Source: Bimuria novae-zelandiae CBS 107.79
Taxonomy: Eukaryota > Ascomycota > Dothideomycetes > Pleosporales > Didymosphaeriaceae
Reading direction: 5' to 3'
Assembly (NCBI GenBank): GCA_010015655.1
Contig: ML976744.1
Location: 36,060 to 100,059 of the forward strand
Length of the DNA stretch: 64,000 nucleotides
Shown: piece after piece, positions 9,901 through 20,886 of the stretch
How the letters are laid out: every line of letters starts with the position of its first letter
Position numbering within the stretch: position 1 is the first letter of the stretch
The notes under the pieces: model-generated
Database searches by the model: none
What the model saw: only the letters and a program-made list of their open reading frames with translations
Told to the model about the DNA's origin: nothing
Made by a program: the position numbers and the translations under genes

Positions 9901-10994
9901 GGCCGACGGTATATCTTCAGTTCTCAGTGTCGGACACAGGTCGAGGCCTGTCGGAAGACGAGCGCAGCACTCTTTTCGCCCGATTCTCGCAGGCATCACC
10001 TAGGACCCATGTCCGTTACGGTGGTTCCGGCTTAGGACTGTTTATATCGCGAAGATTGACAGAGATGCAAGGTGGTGCCATAGGCCTAGCGAGCGAGTAC
10101 AAGAAAGGCAGCACATTCACCTTCTACATCAAAGCCAGGAAGGCGGGATCGACAAGGGTGAGGAGGGACAGCTTACCACATGTATTCCCTGAGGATATAA
10201 GACACCGCGCTACAACTCACCGAGAGATCTCTGAGCTACGCGACCGTGCGAAGTCATCTGTCAGCGACGGAACCAGTGTGGCTCTCGGTATTCCTCCACA
10301 GTTACGAACAAGCCATTCTGATGGCGAAGAGAAATCTACTACAGGTGCAAGCAACCTAAGACCTCCGTTGCCACAACGCCATTACTCCGCATTGCACCCC
10401 AGCATTCGTAGTACAGCCATGGGACTGTCACCCGAGCCGGATCTGAACGAGTCGAAAGCGACGGAGATCCCAGAAGAGCTGCACGTCCTAGTCGTGGAGG
10501 ACAACCTTGTTAATCAGAAAGTTCTCGCGAAGCAGCTGCGCAATTTGGGTTGCATTGTAAGCGTCGCCAACCACGGCGGCGAGGCTCTCGACTTTCTCCG
10601 AACAACAAGCCATTGGAGAGACGGCACCGATACCCAAGTATCACAGTCGGACATTGACCAGCCTCATGGAAACGGCGACAAGCTACCCACCGAGCTCAAC
10701 CTCATCCTGATGGACTGGGAGATGCCCGTGATGAACGGACTCACGGCCGTGGCTAAGATCAGGCGATTCGAGCGAGCTGGACAAATGAGCGGACACATTC
10801 CTATCATTGGCGTAACGGCAAATGTCAGAGCGCAGCAGATTCAGACCGCGATGGATGTAGGTATGGACGACGTGGTGAGTAAGCCGTTCCGGGTGCCGGA
10901 ATTGATGTCTAGGATGAGGCGTGTGGTCGCAGATGCAGGGAGTGGGGATGCACGATGGAGAGGAAGGAGGGCGAGGGGTAGAGAAGTAGCATAG
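6908..10994 (+). CDS. Hybrid sensor histidine kinase (4 exons, 1307 aa)
   Basis: Exons are 6908-8854, 8915-9236, 9295-9677 and 9723-10994; the introns of 60, 58 and 45 bp obey GT/AG. The start is the first in-frame ATG and has a strong CCACCATG context; the frame upstream has no ATG. Domains in order: a PAS-like region from about residue 230 (IDWAKTALGPMPSWP), a GAF-like region about 370-570, and a second PAS about 590. Then the H-box (TTSHEMRNPLSA, His about 754), an ATPase domain (NIITNALKF about 885, SDTGRGLS about 954, GGSGLGLF about 984) and a C-terminal receiver domain (VLVVEDNLVNQK about 1138, acceptor Asp about 1215 in LMDWEMPVMNG). It should autophosphorylate and relay phosphate to an Hpt protein. 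The signal sensed is unknown. No transmembrane segment is evident, so it is probably cytosolic. All catalytic motifs are intact. Confidence 0.93.
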
Positions 10995-11409
10995 TTCCCC
11001 TAATCGAGTTTATTTTCTTTTATCTGCTCACGCTGCTTGATATTTGGGCATGCACATACATCGTACTCCTGACGGAACAAAATAATAGATTCTGTGTTTT
11101 CACTAAGGAAGTTTTATTAGGTAGCATCGCATTACGTAAACACACCTACTACGCTATTAACTTATAGACACATTTATAGGTATAGTAAACATAATTAAAA
11201 GCTTTACTAACGTCCATCCCTATGGGTCGAACATCCCTCTGCGCAGAACCACGAACATCCTTCATGCGCCGCAACTCTTAGCCACGCCCTGTAATAATCT
11301 TTTAGCTACTTAGCTAATATACTTTAGATGCGTTTCTACCTACTATAAGGTTTTAATAATTAAAATTATAGCGTTATAGTTGCGATTTTCGTTATTACGT
11401 TAGTAGCAC
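10995..11409. other. Intergenic, partly RIP-like
   Basis: Downstream of the kinase stop the sequence is first normal, then TA-rich from about 11110 with an island of normal composition at 11210-11285. No gene or complete element recognised; probably small transposon debris. Confidence 0.4.
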
Positions 11410-11411
11410 TA

Positions 11412-13191
11412 CAATGGGTGGAAAAAAGTGGACTATCGCTCACGTGAAATTCCTTGGCTGAACACCGAAAATTTCAGCTACATTGTGAATTTACCATCAA
11501 AGTAGCTTTTAAGCAGCAATATACTAGATGTAAAGGTATTTAAATTATGCCGTAAAGTTGTTATTATAATTAGCTTTTTCACAAGCTTTAGCCACATCAC
11601 GAAAGTAATTAGGATAAAGTTAATAAGCTATATATTGCCTTATCGTCTTATCTTCCTGCTAAATAGATTGTATAAATACCACTATATTATTTTTAGCTTA
11701 TTTTAACGCGCTCTTTACTTCGTAGTCCTTTAAGAAACCCTTAAGCCTGCTAAAACAGCGCTTAATTAGGTGTAGATTAGGTAAGTTAGGGGAGTGTAGA
11801 GCAAAGCGTATATCCTTCTCTTTAATTTTAGGTGCGCAATATCGGAGCCCTAGGCTATAGAAGTAGACGTTATCTTACACTAAGAACACCTAAGCACAGG
11901 GGTTATTAGCGCGTATAGCTTCGTAGTAGGGAAAAACAACGTCCTTAAGCACCCGTTTAGCGTACTAGATCCTATTTATGCCCTTCCCACTTTTATATAT
12001 AAAGTCCTCGTATTTAAAGAACTTATTAGGAGTAATAGGGTTTTTATAACTAGCCTAGAGGGCTCCTCCCTTCTTGCTAGCAGCTTAATTAGCAGCCTTA
12101 GTAGCCTTATTATAGTAAAGGATATTATAATTAATCTTACTAAGAGCGCGCTTCTCCTAGGTGCTAGTAACGTTTATATAGGCCCTCTTATTATTAATTA
12201 ATTTATAAGCCCTTTTATTAGCTTTACGTATGCGCTTAAGTGTCTCCTTACGATCCTTCTCCTCCTCTACTACCTATACTAAATATAGGCGTTTTAGACT
12301 ATAAATAGTAGTATTAATAGACGTAGCAGCGCAGATTATAAGGCTAAAAGAGGGTAGGTAATATAAGAGGGCGTATTTATTAGCTAGAGCGCTACGTGCC
12401 TTTTAAACGTACTACTTGCCTCCGCGAAAATTCCTGCCTCTAATTAATTTACTAGTTTCGTCGTAGTAAATAAATATAAGCTTAGGAGCAAAGCGCTTAT
12501 GTGTAGTAAAAATCTAGGCAACGTAGCGCTCTTAGTTGCGTATATCGTCGTTGTTAAGCTTAGGCTTCTTTAGGCGTACACCTCGTATAATAGCGTAGGT
12601 GTAGTCGTGATCGCGGTGCTCGTAAGCAATTTTAACTAGTGTAGGATGGCTTACTATAATCCCGACCTCTTAGAGGACGTGGCGGGTTAATTCTTTAATA
12701 TTATAAGTGCTAAATTATATAATAGCGTTGCGTATTTAAGCACTAAGCTTATTATCGTTACGTACCTTAGGTTTAGCTCTAGGGGGACCAATACGGGTAG
12801 CATAGACTTTAGCTAGCAAATTATTAAGCAATAGGTCAAGCAAGGCCTCCGCACAAGCCTTTTCAACCTTCTTAAAGACTTTCTGTAGTGTTGAGGTGCT
12901 CAAACCCATCGCGCCAGCGATATAGGCGTATTTAGTGTTCGAGAGCTTGCGTAGGGCTACGATAGCACCTTTCTAAGCCTCTGTAAGGTTGCAAGAGTCG
13001 TTCGGGCGGCCGCTAGTGCGTTGAGGTGGCATAATGGGTGTTGTTGGCGAAAAAAATCGCTATATACGAGGTGGTGATAGAGTCCTAGTGTTCAGTTTGG
13101 AGCTGAGGCACGGACCAAGTGCCCTTATTGATAAGATAACTAGCGCCTTGGCAGTTCACGTGAGCGATAGTCCACTTTTTTCCACCCATTG
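11412..13191 (-). mobile_element. Complete mariner-like DNA transposon, RIP-inactivated
   Basis: 1780 bp bounded by perfect 37-bp inverted repeats (11412-11448 and 13155-13191) beginning CAATGGGTGGAAAAAAGTGG, with TA on both sides (11410-11411, 13192-13193). The interior encodes one minus-strand transposase interrupted by many RIP stops. The repeats themselves are unmutated. Length, TA duplication and single-gene layout fit the Tc1/mariner superfamily. Confidence 0.9.
11545..13032 (-). pseudogene. RIP-degraded mariner-like transposase
   Basis: Translation starts at an ATG at 13032 (minus), just inside the right terminal repeat. It reads a helix-turn-helix block (KLSNTKYAYIAGAMGLSTST), then LIFIYYDETSKLI (first Asp), VFLVQDNVYFYSLGL (second Asp) and FALHSPNLPNLHLIKRC (third acidic region). 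In-frame TAA/TAG codons at former glutamines interrupt it repeatedly, so no full protein can be made. The 3' limit is approximate. Confidence 0.8.
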
Positions 13192-14386
13192 TAGAAGCTC
13201 TAATAGCAAGACACCCTTATTTCACTGCGGGTAACTGCATTTAGTGTCGCTTCGGAGGTCCTAAAGCATAGCCAGTTGTACTGCAGTACAGCGTATAAGA
13301 GTTTTAGGTTGTATAGTCCTATTAATATACGCTCCGGATTTGTCCGTGAAGCAAGGCAGGCTTTTGCGTTTTGGCAAGAGAACTTCGGGCGCTTACGTAG
13401 TACTGTAGCTTGGCAGTTGGCGCGCCGCGTCACCGAACGCGCCACCCCACCATGCAATACCCCAATTTCAACGCGCTGCATCTCCACTAATATAGACCTA
13501 ATTATAACTACGATAAAAGTAATTAAATTATAAAAACTAAAAGTATCTTTTTTATATTAAAAAATTATAAAAAAAATTTAGTATTATATAATTTATACTA
13601 ACGCGCTAATATAAGCGCTTTATTAACTAGTAGCAGGTTACTATATAATACAGCTAAAATATAACTTAATAGCAAGAATAAAAGCTTTTATAATATATTA
13701 AGCGCCTTACTAAATATAGCCTTTTTTTTATATAGTAAATAATATAGAGCTTTACCTTTATAGTAGCTAAAAAAACGTTAGCTTATAATAAATTATTTGC
13801 TTTATTTAGCGTTACGCTAAATCCTTAATATTATAATAAATAACTAGTATTAATAATAATTATTATAAGGCTAATTTCCTAACTAAATATATGCTCTACT
13901 TCGACCTCCTATAGCAAAAGTTAAAGTAGTATTATATTAAGACTTAAAATATTTATAATATAAATAAGAAAAGTATTTTACTTAGTATTACCTCTCGCTT
14001 AAAGAGGATCTTTAATAGGCCTCTATATAAGAGTAAGGCTATAAGGCAAGATATCTAAGATAGTAGCCACGAGTAGATATTACTTATAGCCTATATATAC
14101 GCTGACAGATCTGCCCTAAATCTAGCTTTAATCTATTAGGCTATCTCTATAAATATATAATTAAGCTAGGTGAAGGATCTTAACTCTTAAAACTATTAAA
14201 TCTTTATTACTATATTTAAATCTAGCTAGTTAAGTAATTAGATAGACCTTATATAGTTTTAATAAGTATTTAATCGTCTTATAAAGTTAAAAGCTAGACA
14301 ATGATATTAACTATTAATTCTTAATAGCTATAGATCTTATATTACTATAGATTTTATTAACTATAAGGACAAGCACGGGCTCCTAT

Positions 14387-14644
14387 ATTAAAAGAGTAGA
14401 TAAGGTAAGTTAGCTCTATTTTAGCTATACTAAGATAAGGAGACTATAGGTACATAGGCTAGCAGTGCTTTTGTGTGCTACCGTTCGGCACGGAATAACC
14501 CTTTAGACCCTATCTACGCAGGTAGTCATCCTAGGTATAAGAGGCAGTTACTCTAGGACGTAAGACAGTCGCGCTTAGGCGTAGGATTATATAACCTACT
14601 AGTATACTAGGCTGTTATATTAACTATTATAATTATAATAGAAT
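14387..14644. mobile_element. Unclassified 258-bp insertion inside the pogo element
   Basis: This segment interrupts the transposase reading between the HGLLY and IYLPYLTYTL blocks and is flanked by the 5-bp duplication CCTAT (14382-14386 and 14645-14649). It starts ATTAAAAGAG and ends ATAATAGAAT, so neither clear inverted repeats nor TG...CA ends are visible; RIP may have obscured them. It contains a less mutated GC-rich core near 14470-14580. It could be a degraded solo LTR or a short non-autonomous element. Confidence 0.5.
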
Positions 14645-14773
14645 CCTATTCGCTATCTATCTATCTTATTTAACTTATACGTTATAGTCTTTTAATATCT
14701 ACGTATTTAAGTCTCTATTAATAGTATATTTAAATAAGCTATTAGCCTTCTTATAAAATAGTTAGGGGCTAGC

Positions 14774-15036
14774 TGTAAAAAATGGCCCCGACTGTGGGTC
14801 ACTCAATCTATCAACAGTACTAAGACGATCCCTTAGGGAGGAAAGAAGGGCTAGGGCGAGGGGGATAAATAGGGTGAGAACCCTGACAGTGCTAGTCGAG
14901 CCCTGTCTTGCGCTGTTACGCGCTAGTCGATCACTGTCATGCGCTATCATGCGTCGTCTAGCGCTGTCGCGTTCTGTCATGCGCTGTTGAGTGCTGTCCA
15001 TGACTATCGTCAGCTCTCGATCCACGCTTCGTGACA
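14774..15036 (-). mobile_element. 263-bp solo LTR inside the pogo element
   Basis: On the minus strand it begins TGTCACGAAGCGTGG and ends CATTTTTTACA; the plus strand also reads TG...CA. Flanking 5-mers are CTAGC (14769-14773) and CTAGT (15037-15041), a target duplication with one C-to-T difference. Removing the insertion and one duplication restores the pogo transposase reading into ITKRDFFSLF. The LTR contains repeated GCGCTGTCATGCGCT-like units and is far less mutated than its host. Confidence 0.75.
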
Positions 15037-16060
15037 CTAGTCTTTATTACTAAGAGAGACTTCTTTAGCCTATTCTAAAAGGCCTAAATTAGTATTATAA
15101 GGTAGCTATTAATTTTTTAAGCCTTTAAAGCTATAGGCATCTCCCCGCTAATTTAATAGTTATTTTTAAATAATTTAATTAGACTATACCTTTTAATTAA
15201 TAGCTATAAGAAATTTTAACATTAATACTTAGTACTTTAAATTAGAGAAAGATTAACTAGCTACTAAAGGCTATTATTAATATAAAGGGTAATAATAAGG
15301 CTAAGAAGCTAAGTTAAACAATATACTTAATTTTTATATAAAAATAACTCCTAGAGCATAAAAATAAAGGCTTATAAGAGACTTTAATAACGTAAAAGAA
15401 ACGCTTAGAGTAAAATAAACTTTTACCTTTTAATTAGCTAGATAAGTATTATAATAAAGCTATTTTTTTTTAGTTATTTTATAGCGTATAGTAGGCCCGC
15501 AATCGTTAACACTATAAAAATACTAAAAAGTAGTAATTACAGCTTTAAAAAAAATAAGTAAGTAAATTCTTATTAGGCTAGCTAGTAACTTAAAATAAGG
15601 CTACTTTAGGAAAGGCGTATTACTTAAATAGCTATTAAAAATATACGCGTAAAGTAAAGAGCTAATAAAACTACTAAGTAACGCTTTAAGTTATAGGCTT
15701 ATAAGATATAAAGTTAACTTTAAAAACGTATTAAAATATTTAAATTAGGTAGTAAGAATATCATAAAGCCTTTTAATAAATTATTAAGAAAAAATAGCCT
15801 TAGCGCAAGGCTATAAATATTAATAAAACCTTATTTATTATATTTATATTAAAGTCGCGTAGTAGATAAATAATTAAAATACTAAGTAGATATTAATAAT
15901 TTAAGTAGTTAGTAATTAATTATAGGCCTTAGAGACCTTAACTCTAAATTTTTTTTTATAATAATATTAATTATAGGTGGCTTATTAGCCTTATGTTGCT
16001 AGCTAAGCGATCATGTTGGGGTGGCGCGTTCTGTGACGTGGCGCGCCAACTGCCAAGCTA

Positions 16061-16686
16061 CGGTAATTGATGATTGGGCGCCATAGCAGCCTTCTGAACC
16101 GCACTGACTTACCAAGAACCGTCGCGCTTTTCGACCATCTTTGCGGAATCGCACTTTGCACACCGCCTATGTATCTCACGAAACCTACGGCGTGAGGTCA
16201 ATTAGACGAAAAAGCAACAAAGCATCGTTGAAGTTCTGTCGGATATTGATGCCGCGACGATATACCTCCCTGGGTAGAAGAGAGATGCCCTTCATCGCTA
16301 AAAAACTATGCCTGCGAAAGGGCGAACTCAGCATCATCTCGTTGAATCAATCACCTTTATCAAACTCCGCTAGCCTCCGTCTAAATGCACATGAACATAA
16401 TTGCCCGGAGAAAGTTTCGGTCGAAACGTTCAATTTTTCTTCTTCATGAGCTGGTCAAATCAGAACCTATGTGGGTTACCGAAGCTCTTCGATCTGAATA
16501 TATTCAACAAGCCGTCCTTGGAAAGAGGTGATTGCAGCCCCACTCCCGGATAAAGCACATCTTCGCTCAAGAGACTGTCTCACCAAATCAAAGGTTGCAC
16601 TGGGTTTCATTCTGTCCGTACCGGACTTTTGGGGAAGATTTCCTGTTTTTCGTATCCAACTCGGGTATCTAACATCCAGCATTCTC
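16061..16686. other. Intergenic, no gene recognised
   Basis: Normal composition. Open frames at 16141-16449 (plus, no ATG) and 16476-16718 (minus) show no recognisable domain. It contains the 3' flank of the secreted-protein gene. Confidence 0.4.
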
Positions 16687-17305
16687 CTATTTCTGTTGTA
16701 TCTCATAAGGAGTCCCATTCAAATGCCAGTTACACACTCCGCTGCCACCGCATTGTCCGCCCATGTTAACACCAACCTCAAAGTGGTCTCCGCCAACAAA
16801 AGTCTTTGTGACGTTCTGGGCAACCTCGTACACGTTATCAACAAGCTGTTGGAAATCAGCGTCAGAATTCATCTGCGGGAAAAACCGGTCATAGTACCTT
16901 AAAAGACAAATCAAAGTTTGTGGAGGCGTCTGGGGTTCCCTCCGCAGGCTTGTTGATGGTGAAGACCCAAGTCGAGTAAGCCTTGGTGTTGTCATCCATG
17001 GTGCACGGCTGCTGTACGCCCCAAGGAACGTCGGCGCTGGTAAGGTACTGGAGCGAGCAGGTGGCAGTTGTAGCAGGGAAGACGGCTTGGTCGGTGGGCG
17101 ATTGTGCGGCGGGAATCACATTGGGGTCATGGATCGTGATGTTGAGGGTAGAATGAAGATTGTTACCGGGGCGGCCGGAAGGTGTGTGTGTGAGGAGCTG
17201 CATGATTTGCCAGGGCTGCAGGTTGTCTTCTCTTACGACATTGACTACAGGTGCTGCGGAAACGGCAGTGGCCGCGAGCACAGCGATAAAAGATTTGGTA
17301 TACAT
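16687..17305 (-). CDS. Small secreted protein with an internal frame break
   Basis: Starts at an ATG at 17305 with a clear signal peptide (MYTKSFIAVLAATAVSA, cleavage probably before APVV). The mature protein is about 185 residues with few cysteines, including a C-terminal GGQCGGSGVCNW motif, and several potential N-glycosylation sites (NIT, NVT). The first frame runs to ...NFDLSFK (17305 to about 16901). The rest, YYDRFFPQMNSDADFQQ to NGTPYEIQQK, is in the next frame. Deleting one G of AAGG restores a single protein of about 205 residues. Alternatively a 25-nt GT...AG segment could be removed, but that is too short for a normal intron. A TATAAA lies about 100 bases upstream. Family not recognised; an extracellular or effector-like role is inference. 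It may be a pseudogene or contain a sequence error. Confidence 0.6.
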
Positions 17306-17404
17306 TCCTGTATCAAAACCTATGCAGGGTGTGAGGGGAATTGTGGCTGTAGTCTTGGAAAATAACAGAGCTGTTTTAAAGAGGCCCAGCAGCAACCTTG
17401 CAAC

Positions 17405-17410
17405 TTTATA
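17405..17410 (-). promoter_or_regulatory. TATA box of the secreted-protein gene
   Basis: TATAAA on the minus strand, 100 bases upstream of the ATG at 17305, in a suitable position for a core promoter. Confidence 0.5.
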
Positions 17411-17994
17411 CCTTTGCGAGGGAATGGGCAGCCGAGCCTTGAATACCTTTCTGACGTACGAGCACTCTGGTTCCCCACATCGTGCCCTGCCTAATGCAGT
17501 AAAGCGTTGTGAGGCTCCACCAATACTAAAGGCGATGTAAGCATTGCCACTCGGGTTCTCGCCGCCGATAGTAAAGCTTAAAACTCCGTCGCCTATCAAT
17601 GAAATTCACTGCCAGTCGAGAATGGCTACATAGATACACCAGTGGCATTTCAGCAGGATCGCGACCATTCCAAGCTACCATAAGGAGACGCAATTGAATG
17701 CTAGAGCCGTTAGGCCCACCAGAAAAAAGGAGGCCTTACACTATACCGTCATTGATTAATACTAACCACTTGCGGTGTCCTAGCGCTGTCGATCATACTC
17801 AACGAAAATAGAAAAGTACTAAGGGATGATGCAGAGGACCTTTCTGGAACGGAGGAACACTGTGGAAATGTTATTAATGCGGACATGGGCGAGTATACGT
17901 TTCGTGCGTTGTAGAGCGGGGTGAGAGTATGAAGACCAAAAGGACGGTAGAAAGCAAGTACGAATAGAAAATATTGATAACACACCGCATTAAA
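17411..17994. other. Intergenic between two minus-strand genes
   Basis: 584 bases with no recognisable coding sequence. It holds the distal promoter of the secreted-protein gene and the 3' flank of the 842-aa gene. The minus-strand open frame at 17749-17985 is not convincing. Confidence 0.4.
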
Positions 17995-20886
17995 CTACGT
18001 CGGCCCTACGCCACCGAACAACTTCTCTAGTCTCAAATCGTTGACGTTGGTTCTCCAATCCCTCGCATTCGGTAGGACAATCCTCCAGCCTCTCTTCTCA
18101 GTCTCCTTGAGCAATATGCTCACCTTCTCCTCGGCGTCCACCAGGTTGGTTGCGCATATTACAAAGGTCGTGAGGTAGAACATGACGTAGGGATATTTGG
18201 AATTGATATAGTGTTGAACGTAGTATTGCCATGCGTGCGAGGACCAAGGACGATCAAAGGCTGCGACCGGGTTAGTTTCAGTGCACTTAGACTGCACAAA
18301 CCAAAATTCTAGACACTAGAAAAAGGCACTTACGCATTGCATTCCAATGGTATACATGACCCTCCCAGGTTCCGAAATTGAGCCGACTCTTTCCCATTCT
18401 CCTTATTGCAGGCATAGGCCAGGCACAGTAATGTGGAAGGATGCTTCCTTTCGCCATGATACCCTCGGGCTGCTGGCGTTTGAAGTTGCTTACAAAGTCG
18501 AGCAAACATGACTTTCGGGGCAGCGATAGGTTGGGTGTGAGCTCGGCGTCGGGTGAGAGACCGCCAAATTCGTAAGGAAAATACAGATCTAGCCCGCCAT
18601 CGGAGCTTTGGATGATCACTGGACGCGTTTGAGGGGTCTCATATTCCGGTGCTAGGCTGATGATGCCACATCGCTCCATGTCATCAATGACGCGCCGGAT
18701 GAAGCGATTCGCTTCCCTGGAAGGTCCATCAGCCAACATCTTCGTCTGATGTGCCAATAGTATTTGCCGATCTGTCTCGTGACTCCTCTGTCGGTTGCCT
18801 TCGTATTGCACTTCGGGTGGTGCAGGAAACTGAAACCGTTTAGAATCGCTGATTTTCATGTCTTTACGGCAGACTTCTTGAGCAGCCGGGGGTATGATTT
18901 CCTGGATGACCCGATTTACAAGCTCTTCCGGATACGGATCGTCGACCAGCATGAGCAGCGTGTCCTGGATTATGTCAAATAATTCAAATGGCAACCCTAC
19001 TTCCCGGTCGATGACAATGAACTGCCACGAATCGACCACGATTGGGTCATACATGGATTTTTTTCGGAAACGTAAGTCATTCTTGATATCTTCCAAAGTT
19101 ATGTCCGTCGTCCACTCAGCGAACTCAAATTCGTCGCGCGACTTTGCTGAGCGATGCCGCTTGATAAACAATTCGCCTTCGGTGGGGTAAACCGTTGCAT
19201 CGGCATTGGTGCCCTCGTAGACTACGAGTAGAAGGCGTTCCGTTCGTTTTTGCAGTTCGTTGAGAAGTTCTTGAGTCAATGGATCCCCGATTGCCATTTG
19301 GCCGCACACATAGTTTCGGCACTGCGCCTGCACGACTGTGCCGTCCAGCGATATCAGACTATTGTCTATTATCGGTCCTTTGCTTGAGGGTATGAAACCG
19401 AGGTATACACCCGTCACGCATTCATTATGCATGCTCGATCGATCAAACCAGTAGTCTTGGTATAGTCCAAGCATCAGTAGTTTGCACACTGTCGTATAGT
19501 CTTCAAAGTTGAAGCAGATGCTTGCAAGTGTCCACGGCGTCAAGAGCATGGGGAACCAGCGATAGCTGTGAAGATTCAGTAATGATGAGGAATTTGTGTA
19601 ATAGATGGAGCTTACAGAATGTCCCAACAAGCCTTCGTCATCCTCAAACTCACTGTTGTACTCGGTATCCTCCCACCCAGTAGCTCGACCGTCTTCGCAT
19701 CACCTTCGGTCAAAGTCTGTGCGCAGATAGCAACACGCAGGTATTGGAGTGCATGTGGTCGCCAGGCCTTCTCGAAGAAATCGTAGTATGTCTCCAGTTG
19801 ACTCGCGTGGCAACCCAATAAGAATTGACTGATCGATCGTGATCGAACCGCATGTTCAAGAACTTCTGCTTCACTGTTGTTGAGTATCATGATGCGGAAC
19901 CACGCCCTTATGATGTCTGTGCCACCGTCATTCCTTGGTTCCAGCAGTGGTGAGCCTACAGGCAGTCCTGAATCGTTCAAATCTGGCACGATGCTGTATA
20001 AGCGCCGGACACCCTCGACACATAGGTCGCTATAGAAATGTTTCAGTATCAAGATGGTGCCATCATCCGGCATGTTATGCAGGGACGTAATCGGAATCCG
20101 TGGAGAAAGCGGTGACTGTAGGACCATGATTCTCTCGGAATTCAATTTGTCTGGATACGGAGATAGGCCTAGAGACGGCATAAGTCAGCAATTTCGAGAC
20201 AAATGCATCGCTTCAGAAGTGGTGCAGTCGATCCTAGGAAGATAAGCCAAGACCGGGGTATAGTGGTCGTTGCATCTCCAATCCTGTGATCAACGCTGCA
20301 TGTAATTTTCTCATGATCTTGTATGACTCTCGCTTTTTTGGGTTCCTTTCTACGTACCACCTGGGGTTTCGGGTGTTGGACCGCGATTGAGGTTTAGCAC
20401 TGCGAACAATCAATTTCGAATTCTAAGACAACTCAGCGCAGCAAAATTACTTAATATGGAGTCAGCCAACGTTCGCATATCTTTCTCGAGAGTTGTGATC
20501 CAATTGATGAAATCCGAGGTGTCTTCGCCGCGTGAATAAAACCTCTCACGAATTTGACGTCTGATGTCCATCGCTTGTCGCAGCTTCAGAATCTTCTGTC
20601 TAGCTGTATCTGGTGTACTCGCTTCTACCCGTTCGGCATCCTTGAAAACTTTGTCCCACTTGATTTGGAAGTCTTTCAGCTCGGACGAATGCCTCCTACA
20701 CCATGTTTCCCCTTCACTGCGCAGAGATTGCTGACACTGGCGTCCATTGCTTTCCAAGGCTTCGCAGAGATTGGATGTAATGAGCGGCGATTTGGGCGGC
20801 GTGGAGGAGTGGAGGAGCACCCTGGATTGACCCTTGTGGTCAGACAAAGGTTCTTGCAAGGTACTGATACCGAGCCCCAAGCTCAT
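17995..20886 (-). CDS. Unrecognised 842-aa protein with a Cys/His motif (5 exons)
   Basis: Model: exons 20886-20451, 20399-20358, 20168-19616, 19565-18334 and 18260-17995. Introns of 51, 189, 50 and 73 bp have GT/AG ends and join in frame to 842 codons. The second intron is the least certain. The 5' exon has a short CEALESNGRQCQQ...WCRRH motif (about residues 42-66) resembling a small zinc-binding module, followed by charged helices. The remainder is a long globular region with blocks such as MPDDGTILILKHFYSDLCVEG, LLTPWTLASICFNFEDYTT and CAWPMPAIRRMGKSRLNFGT. I associate it with a Dothideomycete family of large uncharacterised proteins but cannot name a function. No signal peptide or membrane segment. 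Splice junctions and the long open exon 4 (1232 bp) indicate a real gene. Confidence 0.75.

Larger units (their letters stand above)
13408..16058 (+). mobile_element. Complete pogo-like DNA transposon, RIP-inactivated, with two nested insertions
   Basis: 2651 bp with 47-bp inverted ends (13408-13454 and 16012-16058) starting GCTTGGCAGTTGGCGCGCC with three mismatches, flanked by TA (13406-13407, 16059-16060). The plus strand encodes a degraded pogo/Fot-type transposase. Blocks such as INKKSILLSITSRLKRIFNR (DEKGF-type first Asp), ILNSYRSYITIDFI (second Asp region) and YLTYTLQSFN (PPHSTHxLQPLDV-type) are readable. Two insertions split the last part: 14387-14644 and a solo LTR at 14774-15036. Ends are GC-rich and little mutated; the interior is strongly TA-rich. 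Confidence 0.88.

Noticed and set aside
14762..15037. Minus-strand 91-codon frame with repeated RM-DSDR-like residues
   Set aside because: It coincides with the repeated interior of a solo LTR and has no gene features.
16889..17599. Secreted-protein frame extended upstream of 17305
   Set aside because: The extension carries no signal peptide or homology and includes the TATA region; the ATG at 17305 begins a clear signal peptide.
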